Source: Lachnospiraceae bacterium (GTDB taxonomy: Bacteria > Bacillota > Clostridia > Lachnospirales > Lachnospiraceae). Taken from it: a stretch of DNA of 64,000 nt. The notes under the pieces are model-generated. The model was not told the DNA's origin and ran no database searches. It saw only the letters and a list, made by a program, of their open reading frames with translations. The position numbers were made by a program, and so were the translations under genes. Shown one piece after another: positions 35,653-44,223 of the stretch. The stretch spans positions 248,001-312,000 of the forward strand of contig JAFSGE010000005.1 of NCBI GenBank assembly GCA_017434885.1, in the 5' to 3' direction. Position 1 is the first letter of the stretch, and each line of letters opens with the position of its first letter.

Positions 35653-36747
35653 CTAAAATTCATTCAGTGCCTTAATGACATAGTCCTGTTCTTCCTGTGT
35701 CATGCCATTGTACATAGGAATGGACAGCACCGTCTTTGCATACTCTTCCGTAATCGGTAAAAATCCTTCCCTGTGTCCTAAATAAGCATATGCCTCCGAC
35801 AAATGGGGCGGAATGGGATAATGAATGATTGTTCCTATTCCCTTTTCTTCCAAATACTGAATCAGTCTGTCTCTTTCATCGCACCGGAGCACATACTGAT
35901 GCCATACGCAGGTAGCGCCCTTAGGAATCTTCGGAAGTATCAGCTTAGGATTATTAAGCTTTTCCGTATATCTGTTTGCAATGGCTTCCTTCTCCCTGTT
36001 TAACTCATCCAAATGGGGAAGTCTTACCCTAAGCAGACCCGCCTGCAACTCATCCAGTCTGGAATTGGCACCTACCACCTTATTGTAATAGCGCTTTTCG
36101 CTTCCATAGTTGCGGAATACCTTAAATTTATCAGCCAGTTTTTTGTCCTTTACCACTACCGCACCGGCGTCACCAAATGCCCCTAAATTCTTGGACGGAT
36201 AAAAGGAGAAACACCCTACATCACCAAAGGTTCCCGTCATCTGCCCGTTAAAGCGCGCACCGTGAGACTGGGCACAGTCTTCCACCAGCCTCAAATTGTA
36301 TTTTTCACATAATGCCACAATCTTGTCCATACGGGATGCCACACCGTATAAGTGCACCACCAGAATCGCTTTGGTTCTTGGTGTGATTTTTTCTTCTATT
36401 TTGTCTGCGTCAATTCCGTAATAAGCATCCGGTTCCACAAACACAGGGGTTGCCCCATTCATGGTAATCCCCATCACACTGGCAATATAAGTATTGCCCT
36501 GTACGATAACCTCATCCCCTTGGTCAATACCAAGAAGGCGGAAAGCAATCCAAAGTGCGTCAAGCCCGCTGGCAAGACCAACACAATAGTTTCCTTCGAT
36601 ATAAGAGGCAAACTCCTCTTCAAAGCTACTCACTTCTTTTCCAAGAACATACCAGCCGGAGCGCAACACCTCAACAGCCTTCTTTTCAAATTCTTCCTGA
36701 TACTTCTCAAAACCTCTGTCCATTCGGTTCGGCATTATTTTCATCAT
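35653..36747 (-). CDS. DegT/DnrJ/EryC1 sugar aminotransferase, FdtB/QdtB type
   Basis: 364 residues, the family length. A PLP-dependent enzyme that aminates a keto-sugar nucleotide, in the FdtB/QdtB branch at C3 of a dTDP-6-deoxyhexose. Visible: GLASGLDALWIAFRLLG, QGNTYIASVMGITMNGATPV, VVHLYGVASRMDKI, EDCAQSHGARFNG, and SFYPSKNLGAFGDAGAVV with the PLP lysine K186. AAGGGAG precedes tandem ATG codons at 36747 and 36744. The ketoisomerase that should supply its substrate is reduced to a fragment just downstream, and no rmlA/rmlB genes are in the window. It may therefore depend on genes elsewhere or be unused. Confidence 0.9.
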   Translation of the reverse strand: MMKIMPNRMDRGFEKYQEEFEKKAVEVLRSGWYVLGKEVSSFEEEFASYIEGNYCVGLASGLDALWIAFRLLGIDQGDEVIVQGNTYIASVMGITMNGATPVFVEPDAYYGIDADKIEEKITPRTKAILVVHLYGVASRMDKIVALCEKYNLRLVEDCAQSHGARFNGQMTGTFGDVGCFSFYPSKNLGAFGDAGAVVVKDKKLADKFKVFRNYGSEKRYYNKVVGANSRLDELQAGLLRVRLPHLDELNREKEAIANRYTEKLNNPKLILPKIPKGATCVWHQYVLRCDERDRLIQYLEEKGIGTIIHYPIPPHLSEAYAYLGHREGFLPITEEYAKTVLSIPMYNGMTQEEQDYVIKALNEF

Positions 36748-36756
36748 TTTTCTCCC

Positions 36757-38214
36757 TTAATCCGCTGTTTTCTTTCTTTGCTTTATCTTAATAAGCACAA
36801 CAATCAGTACCATAAGTGCTCCGCCAAAAACTCCGGCACTCATAATATTTCTCAAGTACTCCCATTCCGGGATTTCATCTGCTTTTCCCACAAGATATGT
36901 TCCATGCAAGGCAATGTACAAGCTTCCTGTAATCAAAACTGCTGTCACAAGATAAATTGCTGTAAATAATCCACTCTTTTGTCTGATGGTTTTTCTAATC
37001 TCTGCGCCCATCTTACCACACTTTTCTGTCAGTGCTGTGCTATGTTTTACTTCCCTGCTGCCTATAGACAGAATCTGAATCGTCCGATTTAAGAAGCCGA
37101 GTTCCTTTTCTTCCAACACCTTTAATTTCCGGTAAACAAACTCTCCCACAAACAGAAACATCAAATTTTTGTATGATAAATTAAACAAAAACGGATCGGA
37201 AAGCCCAAGCACGCAAAAACTGACAATAATTGCAAGTTCTATCCGCTTTTTATTCTTTGCATAATCATAAATCATAGCAAGATACAAACCTGTCAATATT
37301 AGGAAAGGAATCACTCCTATCTGTAAAAAGGAATACAAAAAGGAACTGTCTATCATATAGTTCGGATCAGGTGCCGTTTTAAATCTGACACCAAACAAGG
37401 TAACCGGTTCATTAGTCAGATAATATAATGAGTACGCCCATCTGTTATGAAGTACTTTATCAAACAATTGAAACAGTTTTCCGCTTGTCACAAGCGGTCC
37501 CGCAATAGAAAGCAGTAAACATCCCGGATACACCAACCATGCAACTACCTGCTCAAACTTTGTCAAATCTTTTCTAAGTTGAAGATACAAGTTTGCCATC
37601 AGGAAAAACATTCCTACAATCAGTCCTGTGTTGGAGCAGGAATAAATATAAATGTATACTGTTCCAATCAGCATAAAAAGTGTTGTCAAAAACAGATTTT
37701 TCTTTGTCTGTCTTCCCATTATATAAGTAATCAGCACCATCAACACAATATACGTAGTAAAAAGCGTGTTGGGATAAGGATATCCTAAAGAATGGCGAAT
37801 AACATTCCCAAATCCAGCCCTTTCCTTTACGTAAATAATTTCTTCTTTCAGTCCTGTAATAGATAGTAATACCAATAATGGAAAAGCCATCCCCAAAATA
37901 ACCGTTCCCAACTTAAACACTTTTTTGACAGAAACGCCCTTCATGCCAAGCATCATGGTAAAGTACAAAAGAAGTCCCTTTTCTCCGGTGTTGTAATACA
38001 CAACCAGACTGATAAGGAGTAAAAGTCCCATAAAGCAATACTCCAGAACAGTGTGCTTTGTCATTGCCACTTTTACCGCAAACAACAGCATGCCGATTAC
38101 CAACGAAATGTTATAAATAAGCATTCCTTCAAACAAACCAATCGCCCTTGCACCAAACATCACCGTAAAATATAAAAAATATGCAATTTCAGCCATTTCT
38201 GTCTTTCTATTCAC
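36757..38214 (-). CDS. Wzy-type polymerase candidate with C-terminal extension
   Basis: About 485 residues with some 12 membrane helices. The large loop contains HNRWAYSLYYLTNEPVTLFG followed by MIDSSFLYSFLQIGVIPFL, matching the R-x-W ... LFG ... D-x-x-Y/F-L pattern of O-antigen polymerases. Beyond residue 365 is an extension of about 110 residues with a basic stretch and two further helices, unusual for Wzy. I place the start at GTG 38214: AGGAG is eight bases upstream. An ATG at 38235 lacks a good site and overlaps the upstream gene. It is tandem with the similar protein at 38229-39443. Confidence 0.68.
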   Translation of the reverse strand: MNRKTEMAEIAYFLYFTVMFGARAIGLFEGMLIYNISLVIGMLLFAVKVAMTKHTVLEYCFMGLLLLISLVVYYNTGEKGLLLYFTMMLGMKGVSVKKVFKLGTVILGMAFPLLVLLSITGLKEEIIYVKERAGFGNVIRHSLGYPYPNTLFTTYIVLMVLITYIMGRQTKKNLFLTTLFMLIGTVYIYIYSCSNTGLIVGMFFLMANLYLQLRKDLTKFEQVVAWLVYPGCLLLSIAGPLVTSGKLFQLFDKVLHNRWAYSLYYLTNEPVTLFGVRFKTAPDPNYMIDSSFLYSFLQIGVIPFLILTGLYLAMIYDYAKNKKRIELAIIVSFCVLGLSDPFLFNLSYKNLMFLFVGEFVYRKLKVLEEKELGFLNRTIQILSIGSREVKHSTALTEKCGKMGAEIRKTIRQKSGLFTAIYLVTAVLITGSLYIALHGTYLVGKADEIPEWEYLRNIMSAGVFGGALMVLIVVLIKIKQRKKTAD

Positions 38215-38228
38215 CAGATTTTCTCCTG

Positions 38229-39443
38229 TTACCATACTCGCAAACTCGCGCTAATATATTTTACCACAGATGATATATTTTTGCTACTTTTGCCAATCTG
38301 CCACCAGTACATGGCAATCACAAAAAGCACATAATTTCTTGCCATGTACTCAGAAACCGCATGGGCTTCCACTATGGTATAAACCGCAAACGCTGTTATT
38401 AATACAATTTCTGCCGGTTTGCCTTTCCTGACAAAGTAAAACAAAAATGCAAACAACACAAGAATAGCGATACCTGCAGGAATAATTCCGTACCAGTAAA
38501 ACAGTCTCACCCAGCCCATGTCAAAGAAATAGTTATTCTCCGGACGCGAAAACAGGCTCCATGTCTGCATGGTACCTTCAAAGTTTGTCGTTCCAAACAA
38601 GGACGCAATTCTTCCTGTCAAAAAACCATCCAGCTTGGAAAGAAATACCGCTTTTTCCGTCGCAATCCCCTGCGTATAATACTCATACATACACATAGCA
38701 TCCTTAGCCGCTAACACAGACAACAAAACGCTGGCTGCACATAATAAAATATTTCCTACAGAAAAGATTATCATCAATACCTTTTGTTTTAAAAACGTCA
38801 CTATCGCAAAAGCAAAAATGGTATACACAGTTACCAGCAAAGCCGTTTTAGAACCGGTCAACAGGAAAAATCCCACATTCACTAAAAGCACCGACAAATA
38901 TTGATACCACTTCATCTTCTCATAATACAGATACAGTCCCAATGTGGTCAGCGCCCACAGCATACACTGAAGGGCATTTGGGTGCCCCAATCCCAACGTA
39001 TATCTGCTTTCCACAGTGCCGCGTCCGTAATCCTGCGTGAGCACTGCTGCTCCGCCGATTCCAAGCAGGGACAATCCCATAATCAGCAAGCACCCCGCCA
39101 GAGTCATGTAAAATACCAGTTTTAGGCACTTCTTCATATCAATGTCCTTGCAGGCTCCAATCAGCATCACAGCTCTGACAATTTCATTTCTTCCGGTAAC
39201 AAAATAAGAAACTGCTCCAAGCCCCAAAAATAACGCAAGAACGAGATATTCTTTCCATGAATATCTCGTCAGGCATACTTTAATAAAACATAAGAGAAAG
39301 GTCAGTTGAAACAATCTTCCTTCTATGGGATTTGTCCATGCACTTTTATCCACAATCACAATCAGAACTTCTATAATAATTGCCAGATAAAAACTGTATA
39401 AAGCAATTTTTGAAGCTAATTCTTTTCTTTTTTCCACACTCAT
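38229..39443 (-). CDS. Wzy-type polymerase candidate
   Basis: 404 residues with about 11 membrane helices. Shared features with its downstream neighbour include GLGHPNALQ (GYPYPNTLF in the neighbour), a serine/threonine-rich TGSKTALLV helix, a loop with GRIASLFGTTNF and FFDMGWVRLFYWYGIIP. These correspond to polymerase-type loops. Two adjacent diverged copies suggest an old tandem duplication, or a polymerase plus a ligase. It follows the GT11 gene by 26 bases. The start ATG has only a weak upstream site. Confidence 0.68.
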   Translation of the reverse strand: MSVEKRKELASKIALYSFYLAIIIEVLIVIVDKSAWTNPIEGRLFQLTFLLCFIKVCLTRYSWKEYLVLALFLGLGAVSYFVTGRNEIVRAVMLIGACKDIDMKKCLKLVFYMTLAGCLLIMGLSLLGIGGAAVLTQDYGRGTVESRYTLGLGHPNALQCMLWALTTLGLYLYYEKMKWYQYLSVLLVNVGFFLLTGSKTALLVTVYTIFAFAIVTFLKQKVLMIIFSVGNILLCAASVLLSVLAAKDAMCMYEYYTQGIATEKAVFLSKLDGFLTGRIASLFGTTNFEGTMQTWSLFSRPENNYFFDMGWVRLFYWYGIIPAGIAILVLFAFLFYFVRKGKPAEIVLITAFAVYTIVEAHAVSEYMARNYVLFVIAMYWWQIGKSSKNISSVVKYISASLRVW

Positions 39444-39469
39444 ATCTTACTTTTTCCATCCTTTTGGCG

Positions 39470-40402
39470 TCAGCCGTAAACTTTCCCTTCCGGACTTACA
39501 AACATCCATCCCGGCCACAGTTCCTCCATCTCTTCTTTCACAAACGTCTGACTGTTTTTGTGAATGGTGGGACGGATCATTATTTTGCTTTCATTTCCGT
39601 TCAATCTGGCTCCCCAAAAGCTAAAGGTCGAGTTGGCACAGATGTTATGCTTGCATTTGCTCATCAGCCACATATCATAAAAACTGTCTTTTCCATGGTT
39701 AATATCTACAATCGTATATTCTTCTCCTGTGTATTTCCCCCTGACATAATTCACATCATCCGAAAAAACATAGAAATGTGCATCCGGCATCTGTTCTTTT
39801 ATTACGGTCATAGCACTTTCATAATAACTCTCCGTACAAATATTTCCGAACATTGCCGTATTTTCGGGATTTAAGTAGTCTCCTCTGCGGATATGCACGC
39901 TGACGGAGCAGCAGTTTTCCATTTCCTCTGCCATCTGATAATTCAACGGATTGTCGCTTTTGGGAAACTGTATTTTTTCCCTTAAGTCATAGAGAATATC
40001 CGCATAGTATTTTTCACAGGCAAAATAGCCTGATAAATACATATCATCAAAGGTAAATATTTCAGGATGATACATTTTGCTTTCCTGAAAATGTTTCACT
40101 GTAAACGGAAACATCTTCCTGCGAAGTTTTCCCTTCAAATCATCGTCCCCTATCAGACGCACCCTGTCTTCATCATTGCAGGCTTCAAAAACCAATCTGT
40201 CAAAATAGCGAAGTTCCAGTTCCCTCTTGGTCACAACAGGCTTTTCATTCTTTCCCTTCGTTTTCCCGCTTTCTGCAAATTGCGCCTGTTCAAACCAGGA
40301 AAGGTCAAGTCTTGCTTCTTTTCCCATTCGTACCAGTTTCCTGTATAAAGCATATTGTTGAAGCTGATTTCCAAGTCCGCCTGCCACCTGTACGATAATC
40401 AT
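39470..40402 (-). CDS. GT11 alpha-1,2-fucosyltransferase
   Basis: 310 residues, family length. IIVQVAGGLGNQLQQYALYR at the N-terminus, SVSVHIRRGDYLNPEN carrying the HxRRxD GDP-fucose motif, FYVFSDDVNYV, and HNICANSTFSFWGARLNGNE are the four conserved GT11 blocks. It transfers fucose, or more rarely another sugar such as galactose, to the 2-position of a terminal sugar. Soluble. Q replaces the usual M/F in GNQMFQ, a minor variation. A GDP-fucose supply is not encoded nearby. Upstream is the GH88/105-like gene. Confidence 0.92.
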   Translation of the reverse strand: MIIVQVAGGLGNQLQQYALYRKLVRMGKEARLDLSWFEQAQFAESGKTKGKNEKPVVTKRELELRYFDRLVFEACNDEDRVRLIGDDDLKGKLRRKMFPFTVKHFQESKMYHPEIFTFDDMYLSGYFACEKYYADILYDLREKIQFPKSDNPLNYQMAEEMENCCSVSVHIRRGDYLNPENTAMFGNICTESYYESAMTVIKEQMPDAHFYVFSDDVNYVRGKYTGEEYTIVDINHGKDSFYDMWLMSKCKHNICANSTFSFWGARLNGNESKIMIRPTIHKNSQTFVKEEMEELWPGWMFVSPEGKVYG

Positions 40403-40421
40403 ATCCGTTTCCTTTCCACTC

Positions 40422-41483
40422 CTAATTCTTGTCCTCTGTCATTACAAACAGTGAAAGTGCCGGCCCCAAAGACCAAGGGTACGCTCCGTAAACCTGCGGG
40501 TACATACAAAATCCCTGACATTCAGCAAGGCAACCGAAAATCTGTCCTTCTTTTACCGAATGCCAAAGAGCTTCCCGGCCTCTTACCATTCTGGATTTAT
40601 GAATTCCGATTAACACCTTTGTCTCCAAAGAGCGTGCAATCGCATATAAAATCATAGCCGTTGCGGAAGTATCTACCGGACCTTCCTTGGCTCCAAGCTG
40701 CCAACTGTAAAGTCCTCCCTCTAACTGATACGCCTCTACCTTGTCCACCATTCTTCGGTATGCCTGTTTAATGGACTCATAGCTTGGTCTTGAAGGCTCC
40801 ATGTATGCCAGACATTCCGACATACCGATCATTAGCCAGCCCACAGCTCTTCCCCAACCGATAATTCCGTATTTCACACCGCTTTCATAATGATAACCAT
40901 GATAAGGAAGTCCGGTTTTTGCATCCATACCGAAATCAATAAAGTTCTGAATCTGTGTCACTGCCAGGTTCACCGCATTCATATCCCCGTATGTAATTCC
41001 GTATTTGCACAAAAAGGGACAAACAAGCCCAATAGCATCTGCGAAAATATAATCATTTCCCTGCTTCGGTCTGTAGGGAAGACTTCCTGCCTGGTCAGTC
41101 TCATGATGGAACAAAAACTGCGCTATTGCATCAGCAGCATTTTTGTATTTTTCTTCGCCTGTAATCTGGTGCAAATCAATCAGCGCCATACCGCTGAACG
41201 CATCATCCAGATAATACATTTTGTGATTGCTGCGAATCCATCTGTCATAATATTTCTTAAGAATATCCAAAATTATTCTGGCTTCCTCAGAATTCTTGTT
41301 GGCGTTATAATAATCAGCCAGACTTTTTGCAAGAAGACCGTTCGGCCAATTGATTTTGTCCTTGGGCTCCACAACTCTGCCTGACAACATTTTCAGTATT
41401 CTCTTGATACTGTAACCCATTCCCCGTTTGGGATATTCCAGTAATTGTTTTTCTGCTTCCTTTACCATTTCCAGCATGGGCAT
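40422..41483 (-). CDS. GH88/GH105-like glycoside hydrolase
   Basis: 353 residues with the alpha/alpha barrel pattern of unsaturated uronyl/rhamnogalacturonyl hydrolases. Visible: NGLLAKSLADYY, KMYYLDDAFSGMALI (D93, D94), NDYIFADAIGLVCPFL with the likely catalytic Asp D149, GIIGWGRAVGWLMIGMSE around 207-223, and GPVDTSATAMILYAI. No signal peptide or membrane helix, so the protein is cytoplasmic. Finding such an enzyme between a Wzx flippase and a fucosyltransferase is unusual; it might process a precursor glycan, or act on imported fragments. The family call is moderately secure; activity and substrate are not inferred. Confidence 0.75.
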   Translation of the reverse strand: MPMLEMVKEAEKQLLEYPKRGMGYSIKRILKMLSGRVVEPKDKINWPNGLLAKSLADYYNANKNSEEARIILDILKKYYDRWIRSNHKMYYLDDAFSGMALIDLHQITGEEKYKNAADAIAQFLFHHETDQAGSLPYRPKQGNDYIFADAIGLVCPFLCKYGITYGDMNAVNLAVTQIQNFIDFGMDAKTGLPYHGYHYESGVKYGIIGWGRAVGWLMIGMSECLAYMEPSRPSYESIKQAYRRMVDKVEAYQLEGGLYSWQLGAKEGPVDTSATAMILYAIARSLETKVLIGIHKSRMVRGREALWHSVKEGQIFGCLAECQGFCMYPQVYGAYPWSLGPALSLFVMTEDKN

Positions 41484-41492
41484 TCTCCCTTC

Positions 41493-43013
41493 TTATCGTT
41501 TCAGTTTTTTGCTTACAAGTCCCCACAAATATTTAAATTCCACACATCTTCCGAACAATGCCAAAAATACTCCGTTAAACACTACGCAAATAATAACAAA
41601 CATGATTACAAAGGTAATAATTGTTACCTCCGGCATTATCATTTTTTTTATTGCTGACAGCAGTCCGAATACCGCCACCAATACCACAACATATTTTAAC
41701 GAGTCCGCAAAGTACTCTTTTACATCCTTCTCAAGAATCACACGATAAATAATCACCGGTTTGGTAATATTGGCAATCAAACCGGAAATAATGGTGCCGA
41801 TATACACGCCCACAAGTCCGATTTCCTGCACCAGAACAATGGAAATCACCAGATTCACCGCTCCCTGTATCAGAGCAAGATATTTATCCTGCTCAAACAC
41901 GCCTGCTGCCGTTTTGAAATTAGACAGCACGATTCTGTCCCCTTTAAAATAAAAGTCAATCAAAATACAAATAACCACCGCAAATGCAAGGGTTCTCTCC
42001 TCCCCCATCCAAAGACTGATAAGAGGCGTTAACAGCATGGAAAATCCGATGGCTGCAAATCCGTAAATCCAACACGCCGCAAAACGGTAAACCTTAAAAA
42101 TCCGATATTGCTTCTCTTTAGACTCTGTGGCAATGAGATTTCCGAAGCTGGACAGCACCGAATTAAAAATAATATTCACCACATTTGCCACAGAATTCAT
42201 GACCATATTATAGTTGTCCACAAAACCGCTTAAGGTAACATTGATGAATCCGGAAATAATCATGCTGTCCGTCTGCAGTCTTGCAACATCCCCCACCTTG
42301 TGAAACACCAGCGCCTTTGTCTTGGTAACGATTTCTCCTGTCTCTTCCTTGGAAAGCTTTGTCACATTTTTATCTTTCAGATACAGATATCTCTTATCCA
42401 GATAACGGCTCACAAATATTTTTTGCAAAAGCTCTACTGTAGCGGCTGTCAGCAAATATAAGTAGAAATTACCGGTAGTCAGAATCACAACAATCTGCAA
42501 TGATACCGTAATCATTTTTGTAATTGTAATTACATTGGTCTGAATGTAGTTCTTCTGCTCCGCATTTACAAGACTGTATTTGTATGCCACAAAATAGGAA
42601 CTTACCGTATTAAACAAAAAGATAAAGTAATACAGTGTCAAATCACGCACGCTGACGCCTTCCGGCTGTTTTACGAGATAGGGCAAAAACGGCGAAATGG
42701 CGAGACCGATTACTGCAATCACAATACCGATTACCCTGTAAGCCTGCTTATAAAGCTGCATATAAGACTTAATTTTCTCATAGTCTTTATTTGCCACCGG
42801 TTTGTAAAGGCTGTAATTCAGCGCCGTTCCGATTCCCAGCTCTGCCATGGACAGCACGGAAAGGATACTGGTATAAAGGGCATTGATACCGTTTAAGGTA
42901 TCTCCCAGATGCGCAATAAATACGGTTCTTAAGATGAAGCCCAATATCTGGGTTATTAAATTACCGATTTGCCCAAAGGCTATATTCTTTGCGGCTGACT
43001 GCACTCTTCCCAT
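41493..43013 (-). CDS. Wzx-type polysaccharide flippase
   Basis: 506 residues, 12-14 membrane helices. The N-terminus (AAKNIAFGQIGNLITQILGF, then FIAHLGDTLNGINALYTS) and YIGTIISGLIANITKP in the last third match the polysaccharide transport family common in Firmicutes capsule loci. Its sequence is clearly different from the Wzx at 25695, so they are not recent duplicates. It overlaps the upstream pyruvyltransferase gene by 34 bases. It probably flips the repeat unit assembled by the neighbouring transferases after the initiating enzyme at 47390. Confidence 0.9.
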   Translation of the reverse strand: MGRVQSAAKNIAFGQIGNLITQILGFILRTVFIAHLGDTLNGINALYTSILSVLSMAELGIGTALNYSLYKPVANKDYEKIKSYMQLYKQAYRVIGIVIAVIGLAISPFLPYLVKQPEGVSVRDLTLYYFIFLFNTVSSYFVAYKYSLVNAEQKNYIQTNVITITKMITVSLQIVVILTTGNFYLYLLTAATVELLQKIFVSRYLDKRYLYLKDKNVTKLSKEETGEIVTKTKALVFHKVGDVARLQTDSMIISGFINVTLSGFVDNYNMVMNSVANVVNIIFNSVLSSFGNLIATESKEKQYRIFKVYRFAACWIYGFAAIGFSMLLTPLISLWMGEERTLAFAVVICILIDFYFKGDRIVLSNFKTAAGVFEQDKYLALIQGAVNLVISIVLVQEIGLVGVYIGTIISGLIANITKPVIIYRVILEKDVKEYFADSLKYVVVLVAVFGLLSAIKKMIMPEVTIITFVIMFVIICVVFNGVFLALFGRCVEFKYLWGLVSKKLKR

Positions 43014-44221
43014 AGTCTGTCTACTTCTTTCCCTGTAAGCAATGCCTTCTCTTTATACTCCGGCATCATCTGCTCCAATTTCTTCCTGATATCTTCCTCG
43101 GCGGATACAAGCCATCCAAAGGCGTTCTTTAAATCATCCTTTTCTTTAAGACTTTGCACCGGAAGCACATAGCCTTCTTCCGTACCGAATAAGTCTCTTG
43201 CAATTCCCCTTGCCTTTACCGAATATCCCACCACCAGAGTAGGAACACAGGTAGAATATGCCGCAATGGTTGCATGGGTTCTTGCCCCCACAAAGAAACG
43301 GCATCTGCTGATAGTTCCCTTTAATTCCTCGCAGCTTCCATCAGGAATTTCTATGACTCTGCCCGTATCTTTAAACTCTTCATACAACTGATGAATGGGT
43401 TTTCTGTCATCATTCTGCGCCCGCACCACATGGGGAATCAATGCAATCTGCATATCCGTGTCTCCGATAATGTGCCGGATCAATTCACGATAATTTTCTA
43501 TGGTAATTCCTGCTGATTTCTCGTTATCCTGTATCATGGGACTGATGTTGATTCCAACGGTATTCCCTTCTGCAAATCCTTTCGGAAGAGGAAGTTCCCT
43601 TTTGCCAAGAGTAAAGGCAGGGTCCGGATAACATAAAATACGGGGAATCCGGGATTCTGTCAGATCCTGTTGCCCGATATATTCTGCCACCATATCCGCA
43701 AGTGCCTGATAAGTAATACTTTCTCTGGCAATAATGGTATGATATTTCATCAAATCTTTTACAATGGCTTCTCTTTTTAAAAGCTCCGGTTCCACAGAGC
43801 AGCCAAGAAGCATGGTCTTTACGCCTTTTTCTTCAAAAGCCCGGTTGGCAAGCTGAAGGTCATGTAACATGGAATCATAGCAATAATTATCACCACCGAT
43901 AGATATGGCAAGGGGAGACATTTCTTTTCCAAAAATACCGTGATAGCGATATCTGATAAAGCTGGTTTCATCCTTTGTCAGCTTACGGTAAATGTAATAA
44001 AGCACATGCATCAACCTGTGGTCTTCAAATCTGCGTTCACTGATAACCGTACACAAATCCTTTAATGTGTACGCTTCGTCTTCCCTGCCGAAATAGCTGA
44101 CAAGCACCGCTTTTTCTTTTATCATGTGACACAGGCTGTTTACAATAGCCTCACAACCGTGATTGGCGCTGCCCGCATGCATATACATAATCAATTTATT
44201 TCTGTTCACAAATAACCGCAC
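42980..44221 (-). CDS. Polysaccharide pyruvyl transferase family protein
   Basis: 413 residues. Motifs of the CsaB/PssM-type pyruvyl transferases: MYMHAGSANHGCEAIVNSLC at the N-terminus (the G-N/H-x-G-x-E/D-A loop), SIGGDNYCYD, RESITYQAL, VGINISPMIQ, FFVGARTHATIAAYSTCVPT. They attach a pyruvate ketal from phosphoenolpyruvate to a sugar, giving an acidic group. The start is uncertain: GTG at 44221 and 44209, TTG at 44194 and ATG at 44188 are all in frame and none has a strong ribosome site. The first lies three bases after the upstream gene's end. No membrane helix. Confidence 0.88.
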   Translation of the reverse strand: MRLFVNRNKLIMYMHAGSANHGCEAIVNSLCHMIKEKAVLVSYFGREDEAYTLKDLCTVISERRFEDHRLMHVLYYIYRKLTKDETSFIRYRYHGIFGKEMSPLAISIGGDNYCYDSMLHDLQLANRAFEEKGVKTMLLGCSVEPELLKREAIVKDLMKYHTIIARESITYQALADMVAEYIGQQDLTESRIPRILCYPDPAFTLGKRELPLPKGFAEGNTVGINISPMIQDNEKSAGITIENYRELIRHIIGDTDMQIALIPHVVRAQNDDRKPIHQLYEEFKDTGRVIEIPDGSCEELKGTISRCRFFVGARTHATIAAYSTCVPTLVVGYSVKARGIARDLFGTEEGYVLPVQSLKEKDDLKNAFGWLVSAEEDIRKKLEQMMPEYKEKALLTGKEVDRLWEECSQPQRI

Positions 44222-44223
44222 CT

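Noticed and set aside
36352..36969. A 205-codon plus-strand open frame across the DegT aminotransferase and Wzy-like genes
   Set aside because: Composition is low in acidic residues and rich in His/Cys/Ser as expected for the complement of real genes; both minus-strand genes beneath it are well supported.
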